A stretch of 64,000 bases of DNA. Origin: Streptomyces sp. ATexAB-D23 (lineage in GTDB: Bacteria; Actinomycetota; Actinomycetes; Streptomycetales; Streptomycetaceae). Below the pieces are notes generated by a model. It saw nothing but the letters and a program-made list of their open reading frames with translations, made no database searches and was not told where the DNA came from. The stretch lies in contig NZ_KB892001.1 in the NCBI RefSeq assembly GCF_000373645.1, positions 450,667 through 514,666 on the forward strand, in the 5' to 3' direction. Shown piece after piece: positions 22,609-30,798 of this stretch. Both the position numbers and the translations under genes were made by a program. Within the stretch, counting starts at the first letter, position 1. Each line of letters opens with the position of its first letter.

Positions 22609-22821
22609 TCAGCCGGCCTCGTCCGCCCGGAGGCTCATCGGGCCGTAGATCTTCGTCCCGTCGTCGAAGAGCGTCACCTGGTCCGCCCCGCCGTCCAGGA
22701 GTTCCTTCCAGTACTCGCCGATCCAGGACTCCGCGTCACCCTGCGTCGTGAATTCCTCCGGCTGCAGGGCCGGCTCCGTCTCCGTACCGTCGGACTTCTC
22801 GAACCGCCACGTCCACGCCAT
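22609..22821 (-). CDS. Small conserved hypothetical protein
   Basis: A 70-residue acidic protein, starting at the ATG at 22821 preceded by AGGGAGG. It begins MAWTWRFEKSDG and contains DAESWIGEYWKELLDGGADQ and a VTLFDD segment. It resembles a widespread small actinobacterial family of unknown role. It is divergent from the MBL-CobU fusion gene. Confidence 0.75.
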   Translation of the reverse strand: MAWTWRFEKSDGTETEPALQPEEFTTQGDAESWIGEYWKELLDGGADQVTLFDDGTKIYGPMSLRADEAG

Positions 22822-22948
22822 GTGCGCCTCCCTGGTCATTTGTTACGGTCCGCAGCCTAATCGCTCCGGTCCGGAACAGAAGGGGCCCGGTCCCGCCTCG
22901 TGTACCCCACGTCGCGCACCTGCCGCGTGCACGCGGGAGGATCGGAAC

Positions 22949-24151
22949 GTGGAACTGACTCTCCTCGGCACCGGAGCCCCCGACGGGCTGCCGCGGCCCG
23001 ACTGCCCCTGCGCCGCCTGCGCCACCGCCCGCGGGGCGGGCAGCCGGGCCGCGACCGCCCTCCTGGTCGACGACGCGCTGCTGCTCGACCTCACGCCCGG
23101 GGCGGTGTTCGCCGCCGCCCGCGCGGGGCACTCGCTCACCGGCGTACGCCAGGTGCTCCTCACCCATCCGCACGACGGGCCCGCCGTCGAACTGCCCGCC
23201 GGGCTGCCGCCCGCGGGCCGGGTGCCGGACGGCCGGGTGCTGACGCTGATCAGCGGACACCGGGTGCGGGCCGTGCCGATGGACGCGCCGGGGACGGGTT
23301 ACGAGGTGACGTCGCCGGAGGGCGCCCGGCTGCTCTACCTGCCGCCGGGCGGCGCACCGGCCGGCCTCACCGAGCCGGCCGCCCAGCCGTACGACCTGGT
23401 GGCGGCGGACATCGTGGGGCGGCCGGACGCGGTGGCACGGCTGCGGGCCGTCGGGGCGGCCGGGCCGGCCACCGAGCTGATCGCCGTCCATCTGGGCCAC
23501 GACGCCCCGCCGGGGCCCGAGCTGGAGCGCCGGCTCGCCGCGGCCGGGGCGCAGGCCGTCCCGGACGGCACGACCCTGACGGTGGGCGGCTACCCCGCGC
23601 CACCCGTCGTGCCCCGGCGCACGCTGGTCACCGGCGGCGCGCGCTCCGGCAAGTCGGTCGAGGCCGAACGGCGCCTGGAAACGTACCCCGAGGTCGTGTA
23701 CGTGGCGACCGGGGGCGGCCGGGACGGGGACGCGGAGTGGGCGGCGCGGGTGGGGCTGCACCGGGAGCGGAGGCCGGCGGCCTGGCGCACCGAGGAGACG
23801 TGCGAGGTGGCCGGGCTGCTGGCCTCGGACGGGCCGCCGCTGCTGATCGACTGCCTGTCGCTCTGGCTGACCGACGCGATGGACCGGGTGGACGCCTGGG
23901 ACGACGCGGCGTGGGCGCGGGGCGGTGAGCGGGCGCTGCGGGACAGGACCGGCGAGCTGGTCGCCGCGGTGCGCGGGACGCGGCGCAGCGTCGTCCTGGT
24001 GACCAACGAGACCGGCTCCGGTGTGGTCCCGGCGACGGCGGCCGGGCGGCGTTTCCGGGACGAGCTGGGGCGGCTGAACGCGGCGGTGGCCGAGGAGTGC
24101 GAGCAGGTGCTGCTGGTGGTGGCCGGACAGGTGCTGACGCTGCGCGGCTGA
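22949..24151 (+). CDS. cobU: MBL-fold domain fused to adenosylcobinamide kinase/guanylyltransferase CobU
   Basis: A 400-residue protein; GTG 22949 with GGGAGG upstream. Residues ~1-215 resemble a PhnP-type metallo-beta-lactamase domain (LGTGAPDGLPRPDCPCAACA at the start). However, the metal motif reads THPHDG rather than TH-H-DH, so metal binding may be impaired. Residues ~225-400 are CobU: P-loop VTGGARSGKS, YVATGGGRDGDAEW, the H-ERRPA-WRT-E block, LLIDCLSLWLTD, VLVTNETGSGVVP and the RFRDELGRLN region. CobU phosphorylates and guanylylates adenosylcobinamide for cobalamin nucleotide-loop assembly. cobT follows by 222 bp, cobS at 28.9 kb. Confidence 0.9.
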   Translation: MELTLLGTGAPDGLPRPDCPCAACATARGAGSRAATALLVDDALLLDLTPGAVFAAARAGHSLTGVRQVLLTHPHDGPAVELPAGLPPAGRVPDGRVLTLISGHRVRAVPMDAPGTGYEVTSPEGARLLYLPPGGAPAGLTEPAAQPYDLVAADIVGRPDAVARLRAVGAAGPATELIAVHLGHDAPPGPELERRLAAAGAQAVPDGTTLTVGGYPAPPVVPRRTLVTGGARSGKSVEAERRLETYPEVVYVATGGGRDGDAEWAARVGLHRERRPAAWRTEETCEVAGLLASDGPPLLIDCLSLWLTDAMDRVDAWDDAAWARGGERALRDRTGELVAAVRGTRRSVVLVTNETGSGVVPATAAGRRFRDELGRLNAAVAEECEQVLLVVAGQVLTLRG

Positions 24152-24373
24152 CCGTGCCGGGCGGGGCAGCCGCGCACTTCGCGGGCCCGGCCCTGCGCGC
24201 GTGGGCTCCGGGGACGGCCGTCCGGGCCGAACGGACGGGCGTCCCGGCCCGGCCGCGCGCGTGGGCTCCGGCGCACCGGCCGGGGCCGGAAAACGCGGCG
24301 GGTACTGTTCCGCAGTGAGCCCCCGCCGGGCTCCCCGGCCCACCCCACGTATCGACCCGCGAGGCAGATCCCC

Positions 24374-25462
24374 GTGAATCTGGACGACTTCTCCGACCTG
24401 ATCGAACGCCCCGACGGGGGTGTACGGCGAGACGCCGAGGAACGCCGGGAGCGGTTCAGCGTCCCTCCGGGGGCCCTCGGCCGCCTGGACGAGCTGGGCG
24501 AGTGGCTCTCGGCCGCCCAGCAGGCGGTGCCGGTGCGGGCCGTCGAGCAGCCGCGCGTGGTGCTGTTCGCCGGTGACCACGGGGTGGCGGAGCTCGATGT
24601 GTCCGGGCGCAGGGCCGGTACGGCGCACGAGCTGGTGCGGGCCACGCTGGACGGGGCTACGCCGCTGGCGGTGCTGGCCCGCCGGTTCTCCGTGCCGGTG
24701 CGGATCGTCGACGCCGGTCTCGACTGCGACCCGGAGCTGCTGCCGGAAGCGGTGGTGCGGACCCGGGTGCGCCGGGGAAGCGGCCGGATCGACGTCGAGG
24801 ACGCGCTGACGGCCGAGGAGGCCGAGGCGGCGGTCCGGCTCGGTGTCGCGGTGGCCGACGAGGAGGCCGACTCGGGCACCGACCTGGTGGTGCTCGGCGA
24901 CCTGAGCGTCGGCGGGACGACGGCCGCGGCCACGCTGATCGCGGCTCTGTGCGGCACGGACGCCTCGGTGGTCACCGGGCGCGGCGGCGCGGGGATCGAC
25001 GACCTGGCGTGGATGCGCAAGTGCGCGGCGGTGCGCGATTCGCTGCGGCGGGCCCGGCCGGTGCTGGGCGACCAGCTGGAGCTGCTGGCCACGGTGGGCG
25101 GCGCCGATCTGGCCGCGATGACCGGCTTCCTGCTCCAGTGCGCGGTGCGACGGCTCCCGGTGGTCCTGGACGGGGTGGTCGGCGCGGCCGCGGCGCTGGT
25201 CGGCCAGCGGGCCGCGTTCCGGGCGCCGGACTGGTGGCTGGCGGGGCAGCTGAGCGGTGAGCCGGCGCAGGCGAAGGCGCTCGACCGGATGGCGCTCAAC
25301 CCTGTGCTGGACCACGGCGTCATCGTCGGTGAGGGGTGCGGGGCGCTGCTCGCCCTGCCGTTCGTCCAGGCCGCGGCCGCGCTGGCGGCGGAGCTGCCCG
25401 AGCGTGAGCCGGTGGCACAGGAGGACGGCACGGACGCCGGGAAGGGCGACGCGGAGGACTGA
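24374..25462 (+). CDS. cobT: Nicotinate-nucleotide-dimethylbenzimidazole phosphoribosyltransferase
   Basis: A 362-residue CobT starting GTG (MNLDDFSDLIERPDG). Visible family features are PPGALGRLDELGEWL, VVLFAGDHGVAE with the conserved GDHG, TGRGGAGIDDLAW and the C-terminal RMALNPVLDHGVIVGEGCGALLALP segment. It makes alpha-ribazole phosphate for the lower cobalamin ligand. Same strand as the CobU fusion; no cobalamin riboswitch was recognised in the 222-bp gap, which instead has a ~26-bp direct repeat (24184 and 24246). Confidence 0.93.
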   Translation: MNLDDFSDLIERPDGGVRRDAEERRERFSVPPGALGRLDELGEWLSAAQQAVPVRAVEQPRVVLFAGDHGVAELDVSGRRAGTAHELVRATLDGATPLAVLARRFSVPVRIVDAGLDCDPELLPEAVVRTRVRRGSGRIDVEDALTAEEAEAAVRLGVAVADEEADSGTDLVVLGDLSVGGTTAAATLIAALCGTDASVVTGRGGAGIDDLAWMRKCAAVRDSLRRARPVLGDQLELLATVGGADLAAMTGFLLQCAVRRLPVVLDGVVGAAAALVGQRAAFRAPDWWLAGQLSGEPAQAKALDRMALNPVLDHGVIVGEGCGALLALPFVQAAAALAAELPEREPVAQEDGTDAGKGDAED

Positions 25463-25553
25463 CGGCAGGCTGCCGGTTCCTCGCTCCGCGGCTGCCTGAC
25501 ACCGGCCGCGGAGCAGCCCCCATGAAGTGTGATGCCCCATATGATCGCTTTTC

Positions 25554-27383
25554 ATGGGAGAGGTCCAGATGGCCGGTGAGGAATCCGGGCGGAGTGCCGC
25601 CCGCAGACCCAGCACACAGCGTTCACGGCGCGGCGCGGCCCTGGTCATCTGGTACCTGCGCGTCGTGTCGTTCATCAATTTCCTGAGCGCCGTCTGGGTC
25701 ACCTTCGGCCAGGATCTGCGCCGCCACAACACGGACAACTACTTCACCCCGTACCTGCTCACCGCGGGCTTCTCCTCGGGTGTGGTCGCGCTCTTCCTGG
25801 CCGTCACCATGCGGCGGCGCAAACGGGCCGCCTGGATCGTCAACATGGTGCTGAGCGGGCTGACGCTGCTGCTCCTCGCCGCCGTGATCGGCTTCCCGGA
25901 GGTCCGGCGGTACCCGCAGAACTGGATCTCGCTGGCGCTGACCGCCGCGTTCGTGGTCGCGCTGGCCCTCGGCAGGCGCGAGTTCTACGCGAAGGGCGAC
26001 CGGTCCAACCCGAAGCTCGCGGCGGCGGTGGCGGTCGGCGGGCTGCTGATCACCTCGCTGCTCGCGGCCCTCCTGGTCACGGTCACCAACACCGCGCACG
26101 ACGAATACCGTTCGACGTTCCTGGACCGCTGGGGCTACGGCGCGCTGCGGCTGGTGTCCGTCGCGGCCAGCGACTACCGGTTCCCCGGCATCACCGCGCC
26201 GGGCTGGGTCGACGTCGCCGTCAACGTCCTGTCCACGCTGCTGCTGATCGCCGTCGTGTACGCGGCCTTCCGCTCCCGCCGCGCGGTCGACCCGATCACC
26301 CCCGAGGACGAGACGGCGCTGCGGGCGCTGCTCGACAGGCACGGCGAGCGGGACTCGCTGGGCTACTTCGCGCTGCGCCGCGAGAAGAGCGCCGTCTGGT
26401 CGCCGACCGGGAAGGCGGCGGTCGCCTACCGGGTGGTCGGCGGGGTCTCGCTGGCGTCCGGCGACCCGATCGGGGACCCGGAGGCCTGGCCGGGGGCGAT
26501 CACACCGTGGCTGACCGAGGCCCGCGAACACGGCTGGATCCCGGCCGTGATGGGGGCGAGCGAGGAAGCCGGCACGGTCTACGCCCGGCACGGCCTCGAC
26601 GCCCTGGAGCTGGGCGACGAGGCGATCGTGGAGACCGCCGAATTCACCCTGGAGGGCCGGGCGATGAGGACGGTCCGCCAGGCCTACAACCGGGTGCGGC
26701 GCGCGGGTTACGAGGTGACGGTGCGCCGGCACGCCGACATCCCCGAAGAGGAGATGGCGGAGCTGGTGCGGCGGGCCGACGACTGGCGCGACGGGGCGAC
26801 CGAGCGCGGTTTCTCGATGGCGCTGGGCCGGCTCGGCGATCCGGCCGACGGGCAGTGCGTGATGCTGGAGTGCCGGGACGCCACCCCCGGCGAGGACGGT
26901 ACGCGGGGCGAGTTGCGGGCCCTGCTGAGCTTCGTCCCATGGGGGCCCGAGGGGCTCTCGCTCGACCTGATGCGGCGTGACCGGGACGCCGAGAACGGGC
27001 TGATGGAGTTCATGGTCATCGAACTCCTGCAACGGGCCGAGAAGATCGGCGTGACGCAGGTGTCGCTGAACTTCGCGATGTTCCGCTCGGTCTTCGAGCG
27101 GGGCTCGCGGCTCGGCGCGGGGCCGGTGCTGCGCATGTGGCGGTCGCTGCTCAGCTTCTTCTCGCGGTGGTGGCAGATCGAGTCGCTCTACCGCGCCAAC
27201 GCCAAGTACCGCCCGATCTGGGAGCCCCGGTTCCTGCTCTTCGAGAAGAGCGCGGACCTGCTGCGCATCGGCGTCGCGGCCGGCCGTGCCGAGGGGTTCC
27301 TGGAGGCTCCGGGCCTGCCCAAGTGGCTGCACCGCTCGCGGCTCGGCCGGGGCCGCGACGTCCCGTCGGGACCGCGTGGATGA
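25554..27383 (+). CDS. MprF-like phosphatidylglycerol lysyltransferase-domain protein
   Basis: A 609-residue membrane protein. About six hydrophobic segments lie in the first ~230 residues (RVVSFINFLSAVWVTF to VLSTLLLIAVVYAAF). A DUF2156/GNAT-like cytosolic domain follows (~255-590), including LGYFALRREKSAVWSP, GVSLASGDPIGDP and VSLNFAMFRSVFERG. In MprF/LysX proteins this domain moves an aminoacyl group from tRNA to phosphatidylglycerol, reducing surface charge. It lacks a lysyl-tRNA synthetase domain. Coupled by ATGA to the next membrane gene. Start ATG 25554; ATG 25569 is possible. Confidence 0.85.
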   Translation: MGEVQMAGEESGRSAARRPSTQRSRRGAALVIWYLRVVSFINFLSAVWVTFGQDLRRHNTDNYFTPYLLTAGFSSGVVALFLAVTMRRRKRAAWIVNMVLSGLTLLLLAAVIGFPEVRRYPQNWISLALTAAFVVALALGRREFYAKGDRSNPKLAAAVAVGGLLITSLLAALLVTVTNTAHDEYRSTFLDRWGYGALRLVSVAASDYRFPGITAPGWVDVAVNVLSTLLLIAVVYAAFRSRRAVDPITPEDETALRALLDRHGERDSLGYFALRREKSAVWSPTGKAAVAYRVVGGVSLASGDPIGDPEAWPGAITPWLTEAREHGWIPAVMGASEEAGTVYARHGLDALELGDEAIVETAEFTLEGRAMRTVRQAYNRVRRAGYEVTVRRHADIPEEEMAELVRRADDWRDGATERGFSMALGRLGDPADGQCVMLECRDATPGEDGTRGELRALLSFVPWGPEGLSLDLMRRDRDAENGLMEFMVIELLQRAEKIGVTQVSLNFAMFRSVFERGSRLGAGPVLRMWRSLLSFFSRWWQIESLYRANAKYRPIWEPRFLLFEKSADLLRIGVAAGRAEGFLEAPGLPKWLHRSRLGRGRDVPSGPRG

Positions 27384-28102
27384 AGGTCCTGGGCGTGCTC
27401 CGCCGGGCGGCCCGCCACGAGTGGGGCCCGCTCCGGTCCGCCGTAAGCGCCCCGCTCGCCGCCAAGGGGCCGCGGGCCGTGCCGATGACGCTGGCGGCGG
27501 TGTGCCTGACGGGGCTGCTCCAGGTGGTGCAGAACCGGCCCTGGGGCTACGGGCCGGTGCAGGCGCTCGGCGCGGTGCGGGCCCAGGACCCGCTCGGCAT
27601 GGCTCTGCTGCGTACCCCGCTGTCGCTGTTCGTACCCGCTCCGGACCTGCCGGTGTGGGGCGCGCTGGTGCAGATGCTGGTGGTGTTCGGGGCGGCGGAG
27701 ATCTGCCTCGGCCGGTGGCGGACCCTGCTGATCGCGTACGCGGCGACGCTCGCCGGGACGCTGTACGCGCGGGTCGGCATAGCGGCCGGGCCCGACGGGT
27801 TCTTCGGGCTGCCCGCTTCCGACGCGTGGATCGTGGACACCGGCCCGTCGGCGGCGGTCGTCGCGCTGGCCGTCTGCGTCTGCTGCGTCCACCGGGCCCG
27901 GGTCACCGGGGCGCTGGTGATCGCGGCGATGGCGGCCGAGACCGTGGTGAAGGACAACCTGGCGGGCCGGGAGCACCTGGCGGCCATCGTGGCGGCCGTC
28001 GCCCTGTGCGCGACCCCGGTGGTGCGCGGGAGGCGGCGGGACGGTCAGGGCTTGGGCGACGGGGCGGGGACCCGGTCCGGCGCCCCGCCGATCAGGTCCT
28101 GA
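27380..28102 (+). CDS. Rhomboid-like integral membrane protein
   Basis: A 240-residue protein coupled to the MprF-like gene (ATGA). About five or six hydrophobic segments occur between residues 35 and 215, with FGAAEICLGRWRTLLIAYAA in the middle, reminiscent of rhomboid-like folds. No GxSG active site is visible; FLPAS is not a match, so peptidase activity is doubtful. The last ~60 bases overlap the convergent gene at 28045. Function is unassigned but linked by operon to lipid modification. Confidence 0.7.
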   Translation: MKVLGVLRRAARHEWGPLRSAVSAPLAAKGPRAVPMTLAAVCLTGLLQVVQNRPWGYGPVQALGAVRAQDPLGMALLRTPLSLFVPAPDLPVWGALVQMLVVFGAAEICLGRWRTLLIAYAATLAGTLYARVGIAAGPDGFFGLPASDAWIVDTGPSAAVVALAVCVCCVHRARVTGALVIAAMAAETVVKDNLAGREHLAAIVAAVALCATPVVRGRRRDGQGLGDGAGTRSGAPPIRS

Positions 28103-28806
28103 AACCTGCGGCGCGGGCCGGCCCAGCGGAGGTCGTGGTGGTAGGCGCGCAGCACCGCGCGGGAGCGGGCGCGGTGCCGGCCGCGGTAGAACCGCCTGGC
28201 CCACACCGAGGTCGGCCGGGCCAGCCGGACGGCGCCGACCAGGGCGACGAACGGGATCAGCGTGCCGACCACGGCCATCCGCGCCTTGCCCTTGAACAGG
28301 GTGATCAGCACGAAGCAGAAGTTGACGACGACGGTGAGCACGGCGCCGAGGCGGCCCTGCTGCTGATCGTCGCTCAGGTCGTCCACGCCCAGCGGGGAGA
28401 ACCCGCCGAGCACCAGCAGCACCAGGGCCGCCGTGAGCACCACGACCTCCACGCTCTGGCGCCCCTCCTCGGTCCAGTACACGTCGTCCAGGTGCAGGAT
28501 CAGCGCGAACTCGTCCAGCACCAGCCCCGCACCCATCCCGAAGACGACCGCGCAGACCGAGGCCGTGACGCCGTGCTGCCCGCCGGCCACCGCGCCGAAG
28601 CCGCCGACCACGGTGAGCACCACGCCGGGCACCACGTGGTGGACGTGGATGCCGCCGGGTGTGATGTTGCGGAACGGTCCCTTCCCGGCCCGGATCATCC
28701 GGGTGATGACCCGGGTGATCCCGAACGTCAGCACGAAGGCGGCCAGGGCCAGGAGCAGCGGCAGCTTCCCCGGCTCGACGAAGTTCTGATCGAACCAGTG
28801 ACCCAT
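28045..28806 (-). CDS. Integral membrane protein, conserved
   Basis: About 253 residues; ATG 28806 is preferred because GGGAG lies 8 bp upstream (TTG 28824 and GTG 28815 are weaker). It has about six membrane segments. It carries a His-rich motif GGIHVHHVVPG (~55) and VLDEFALILHLDDVYW (~102), a pattern that could bind metal, and a basic C-terminal tail. I do not recognise a characterised family. Divergent from cobS. Confidence 0.75.
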   Translation of the reverse strand: MGHWFDQNFVEPGKLPLLLALAAFVLTFGITRVITRMIRAGKGPFRNITPGGIHVHHVVPGVVLTVVGGFGAVAGGQHGVTASVCAVVFGMGAGLVLDEFALILHLDDVYWTEEGRQSVEVVVLTAALVLLVLGGFSPLGVDDLSDDQQQGRLGAVLTVVVNFCFVLITLFKGKARMAVVGTLIPFVALVGAVRLARPTSVWARRFYRGRHRARSRAVLRAYHHDLRWAGPRRRFQDLIGGAPDRVPAPSPKP

Positions 28807-28894
28807 GCCACTCACTCCCGACAATCCACTTCTGCCCCGTTATGCGGTATTTCGGACAATCTAGCGGGCTCCCCCACCGATTAGCCTGCGCGCC

Positions 28895-29674
28895 GTGACC
28901 TCCCTGAACAGCCACGGCGTACGTTTCGCCTTCGGCACCCTGACCGTGCTTCCCGTCCGCGTCACCCGCTGGGACCGCGAGGCCGCGCGTGCCGGGATGC
29001 TGTGCGCGCCCCTGGCCGGGCTCGTCGTCGGCGTGCTCGCGACCGTCCCGGGCAGCCTGCTGCTGTGGGGCGGGGCGGGGCCGCTGCTCGCCGCCGTCGC
29101 CTCGGCCGCGGTGCCGGCCGCCCTCACCCGGGGGCTCCACCTGGACGGTCTCGCCGACACCGCCGACGGACTGGGCAGCGGCAAGCCGGCCGACGACGCG
29201 CTGCGGATCATGAAGCAGTCGGACATCGGGCCCTTCGGCGTGATCACCCTGCTGTTCGTCCTGCTGGCCCAGGTGGCGGTCCTTCAGCAGCTGTACGCGC
29301 GGGGCTGGACGCACGGGGCGGTGGCGGCCGTCGTCTCCGCCGTCACCGCCCGGCTCGCGCTCACCCTGGCCTCCCGGCGCGGCGTCCCCGCGGCCCGGCC
29401 CGAGGGGCTGGGCGCGGCCGTCGCCGGCACGGTCCCGGTGGCCGGCGCGGTGGCCGCCGCACTCGTGGCGCTGGCGGCGTGCGCGGGCGCGGGCACGCTG
29501 CTCGGCGGGTACGGGGCGCCGCGCTGCGCCCTGTCGGCGGTGGCCGCGCTCGTGGTCGCCCAGCTGCTGCTGCGGCACTGCGTGCGGCGGTTCGGCGGGG
29601 TGACCGGGGACGTGTTCGGCGCCCTGGCCGAGACGGCGGCGACGGTGACACTGGTGGGCCTGGCGCTCGGCTGA
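28895..29674 (+). CDS. cobS: Adenosylcobinamide-GDP ribazoletransferase (cobalamin synthase)
   Basis: A 259-residue polytopic membrane enzyme; GTG start at 28895. It carries the CobS signature RGLHLDGLADTADGLGSGK near residue 77-96, the KQSDIGPFGV motif (~109), and VLQQLY with multiple hydrophobic helices to the end (GVTGDVFGALAE). CobS joins adenosylcobinamide-GDP with alpha-ribazole, the last step of the pathway served by CobU and CobT upstream. The membrane genes at 25.5-28.8 kb separate it from cobT. Confidence 0.93.
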   Translation: MTSLNSHGVRFAFGTLTVLPVRVTRWDREAARAGMLCAPLAGLVVGVLATVPGSLLLWGGAGPLLAAVASAAVPAALTRGLHLDGLADTADGLGSGKPADDALRIMKQSDIGPFGVITLLFVLLAQVAVLQQLYARGWTHGAVAAVVSAVTARLALTLASRRGVPAARPEGLGAAVAGTVPVAGAVAAALVALAACAGAGTLLGGYGAPRCALSAVAALVVAQLLLRHCVRRFGGVTGDVFGALAETAATVTLVGLALG

Positions 29675-29683
29675 GGCGGCCCG

Positions 29684-30541
29684 TCAGCCCCGCGCGCAGG
29701 TCTCTCGCTCGGCGCCCAGCTCGTACTCCTTGCGCAGGGAGCTGAGCCCCAGCTTCCGGGACCGCTCGCAGAACCGTGCCGCGGGCAGCTCGTACTCGAC
29801 GTGGAAAACCGCCTTGCCCGCCTTCACGAACGGGGTGAGCTCCTCGCACTCCTCGTACTGGGCGCACTGCTCGTTGACCGCGAAGTCGAAGTCGGCGACC
29901 AGCTCCGGGATCTGCGGGAGGTCGTTCTTCAGGCCGACGGCCATCCCGTGGCGGTGGACCAGGCGCGCGACGAGCCGGTTGTAGCGCAGCTGGTCGGCGG
30001 CGGTCAGCGGGAAGCCGCTCTTGTTGCGGTAGCCGTCCATGTTGTCCGGCTCCACGGCGTCGAAGCCCTTCTTCGCGCACATCGCGATCCGGGTCTCCAT
30101 CAGCGGCTCCAGGACGTCGGTGCGCCGGATGTCGAGCCAGCGCTCGCCCTTCCAGCCGTTGCCCTTGCCGAGGACGGCGGTGGGGAACCGCGCCGCGTCC
30201 GGGCGGAAGTCCTCCCAGGCGCCGGTGGACAGGTAGCAGATGACCTTGCGCCCCGCGCCGTGCAGCGCCGCGACGTCGGCCGCGTCCCGGTCGAAGCCGT
30301 CGATGTCGTACACCGGGGCGTCCACCGTCGTGTCGAGCCCGCCCGACAGCTGCCACTGCCAGTCGGTGCCCGGCTCCGGCTGCCAGCGCGCTGCGGCGGG
30401 CCGCATGGAGGCGGATTCCTTGCCCTCGGGGGCCCGCTCGGACCGCGACGAGCAGCCCGTGAGCGCCACCAGCACCATCAGTACGGTGACGGCGAGAGCA
30501 CCGCGCCCCGCGGTCACCCGAGCGGCCGTCCGGTCGCGCAT
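29684..30541 (-). CDS. Endo-alpha-1,4-polygalactosaminidase-like lipoprotein (GH114)
   Basis: A 285-residue exported protein; ATG 30541 has GGGGGA upstream. The signal peptide ends in lipobox LTGC. The mature part matches the GH114/TM1410 glycosidase fold: WQWQLSGGLD, YDIDGFDRD, VICYLSTGAWEDFRPD, GFDAVEPDNMDGY and GLKNDLPQI. The family acts on galactosamine-containing polysaccharides; the substrate here is inferred. Convergent with cobS (9-bp gap). Confidence 0.87.
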   Translation of the reverse strand: MRDRTAARVTAGRGALAVTVLMVLVALTGCSSRSERAPEGKESASMRPAAARWQPEPGTDWQWQLSGGLDTTVDAPVYDIDGFDRDAADVAALHGAGRKVICYLSTGAWEDFRPDAARFPTAVLGKGNGWKGERWLDIRRTDVLEPLMETRIAMCAKKGFDAVEPDNMDGYRNKSGFPLTAADQLRYNRLVARLVHRHGMAVGLKNDLPQIPELVADFDFAVNEQCAQYEECEELTPFVKAGKAVFHVEYELPAARFCERSRKLGLSSLRKEYELGAERETCARG

Positions 30542-30798
30542 CGTTCCCCCATGCTCCCTCGGCCCCCGCCAACACCTCTGCGTCCGGGGCCCGTTCCGCC
30601 GGGACGATCTTCCCGGGACCACCACCGTACGACGCCCGCGGACGCCGGACGCCCCGCCGCCGTGATCAGGCAGCAAAGGCGCGCGTAGGCTCATTCCCGG
30701 CACATTGCGGCGGCGTCTACGATGCGCCGGGCCCGGTCGGCCACCCCTTCGACCAACACAGACCGGAAAAAACTCAACGGAAGCGAGATTTCACCACC

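Noticed and set aside
24152-24373. Cobalamin riboswitch before cobT
   Set aside because: No B12-box-like conserved block could be recognised; the gap shows only a ~26-bp direct repeat and GC hairpins.
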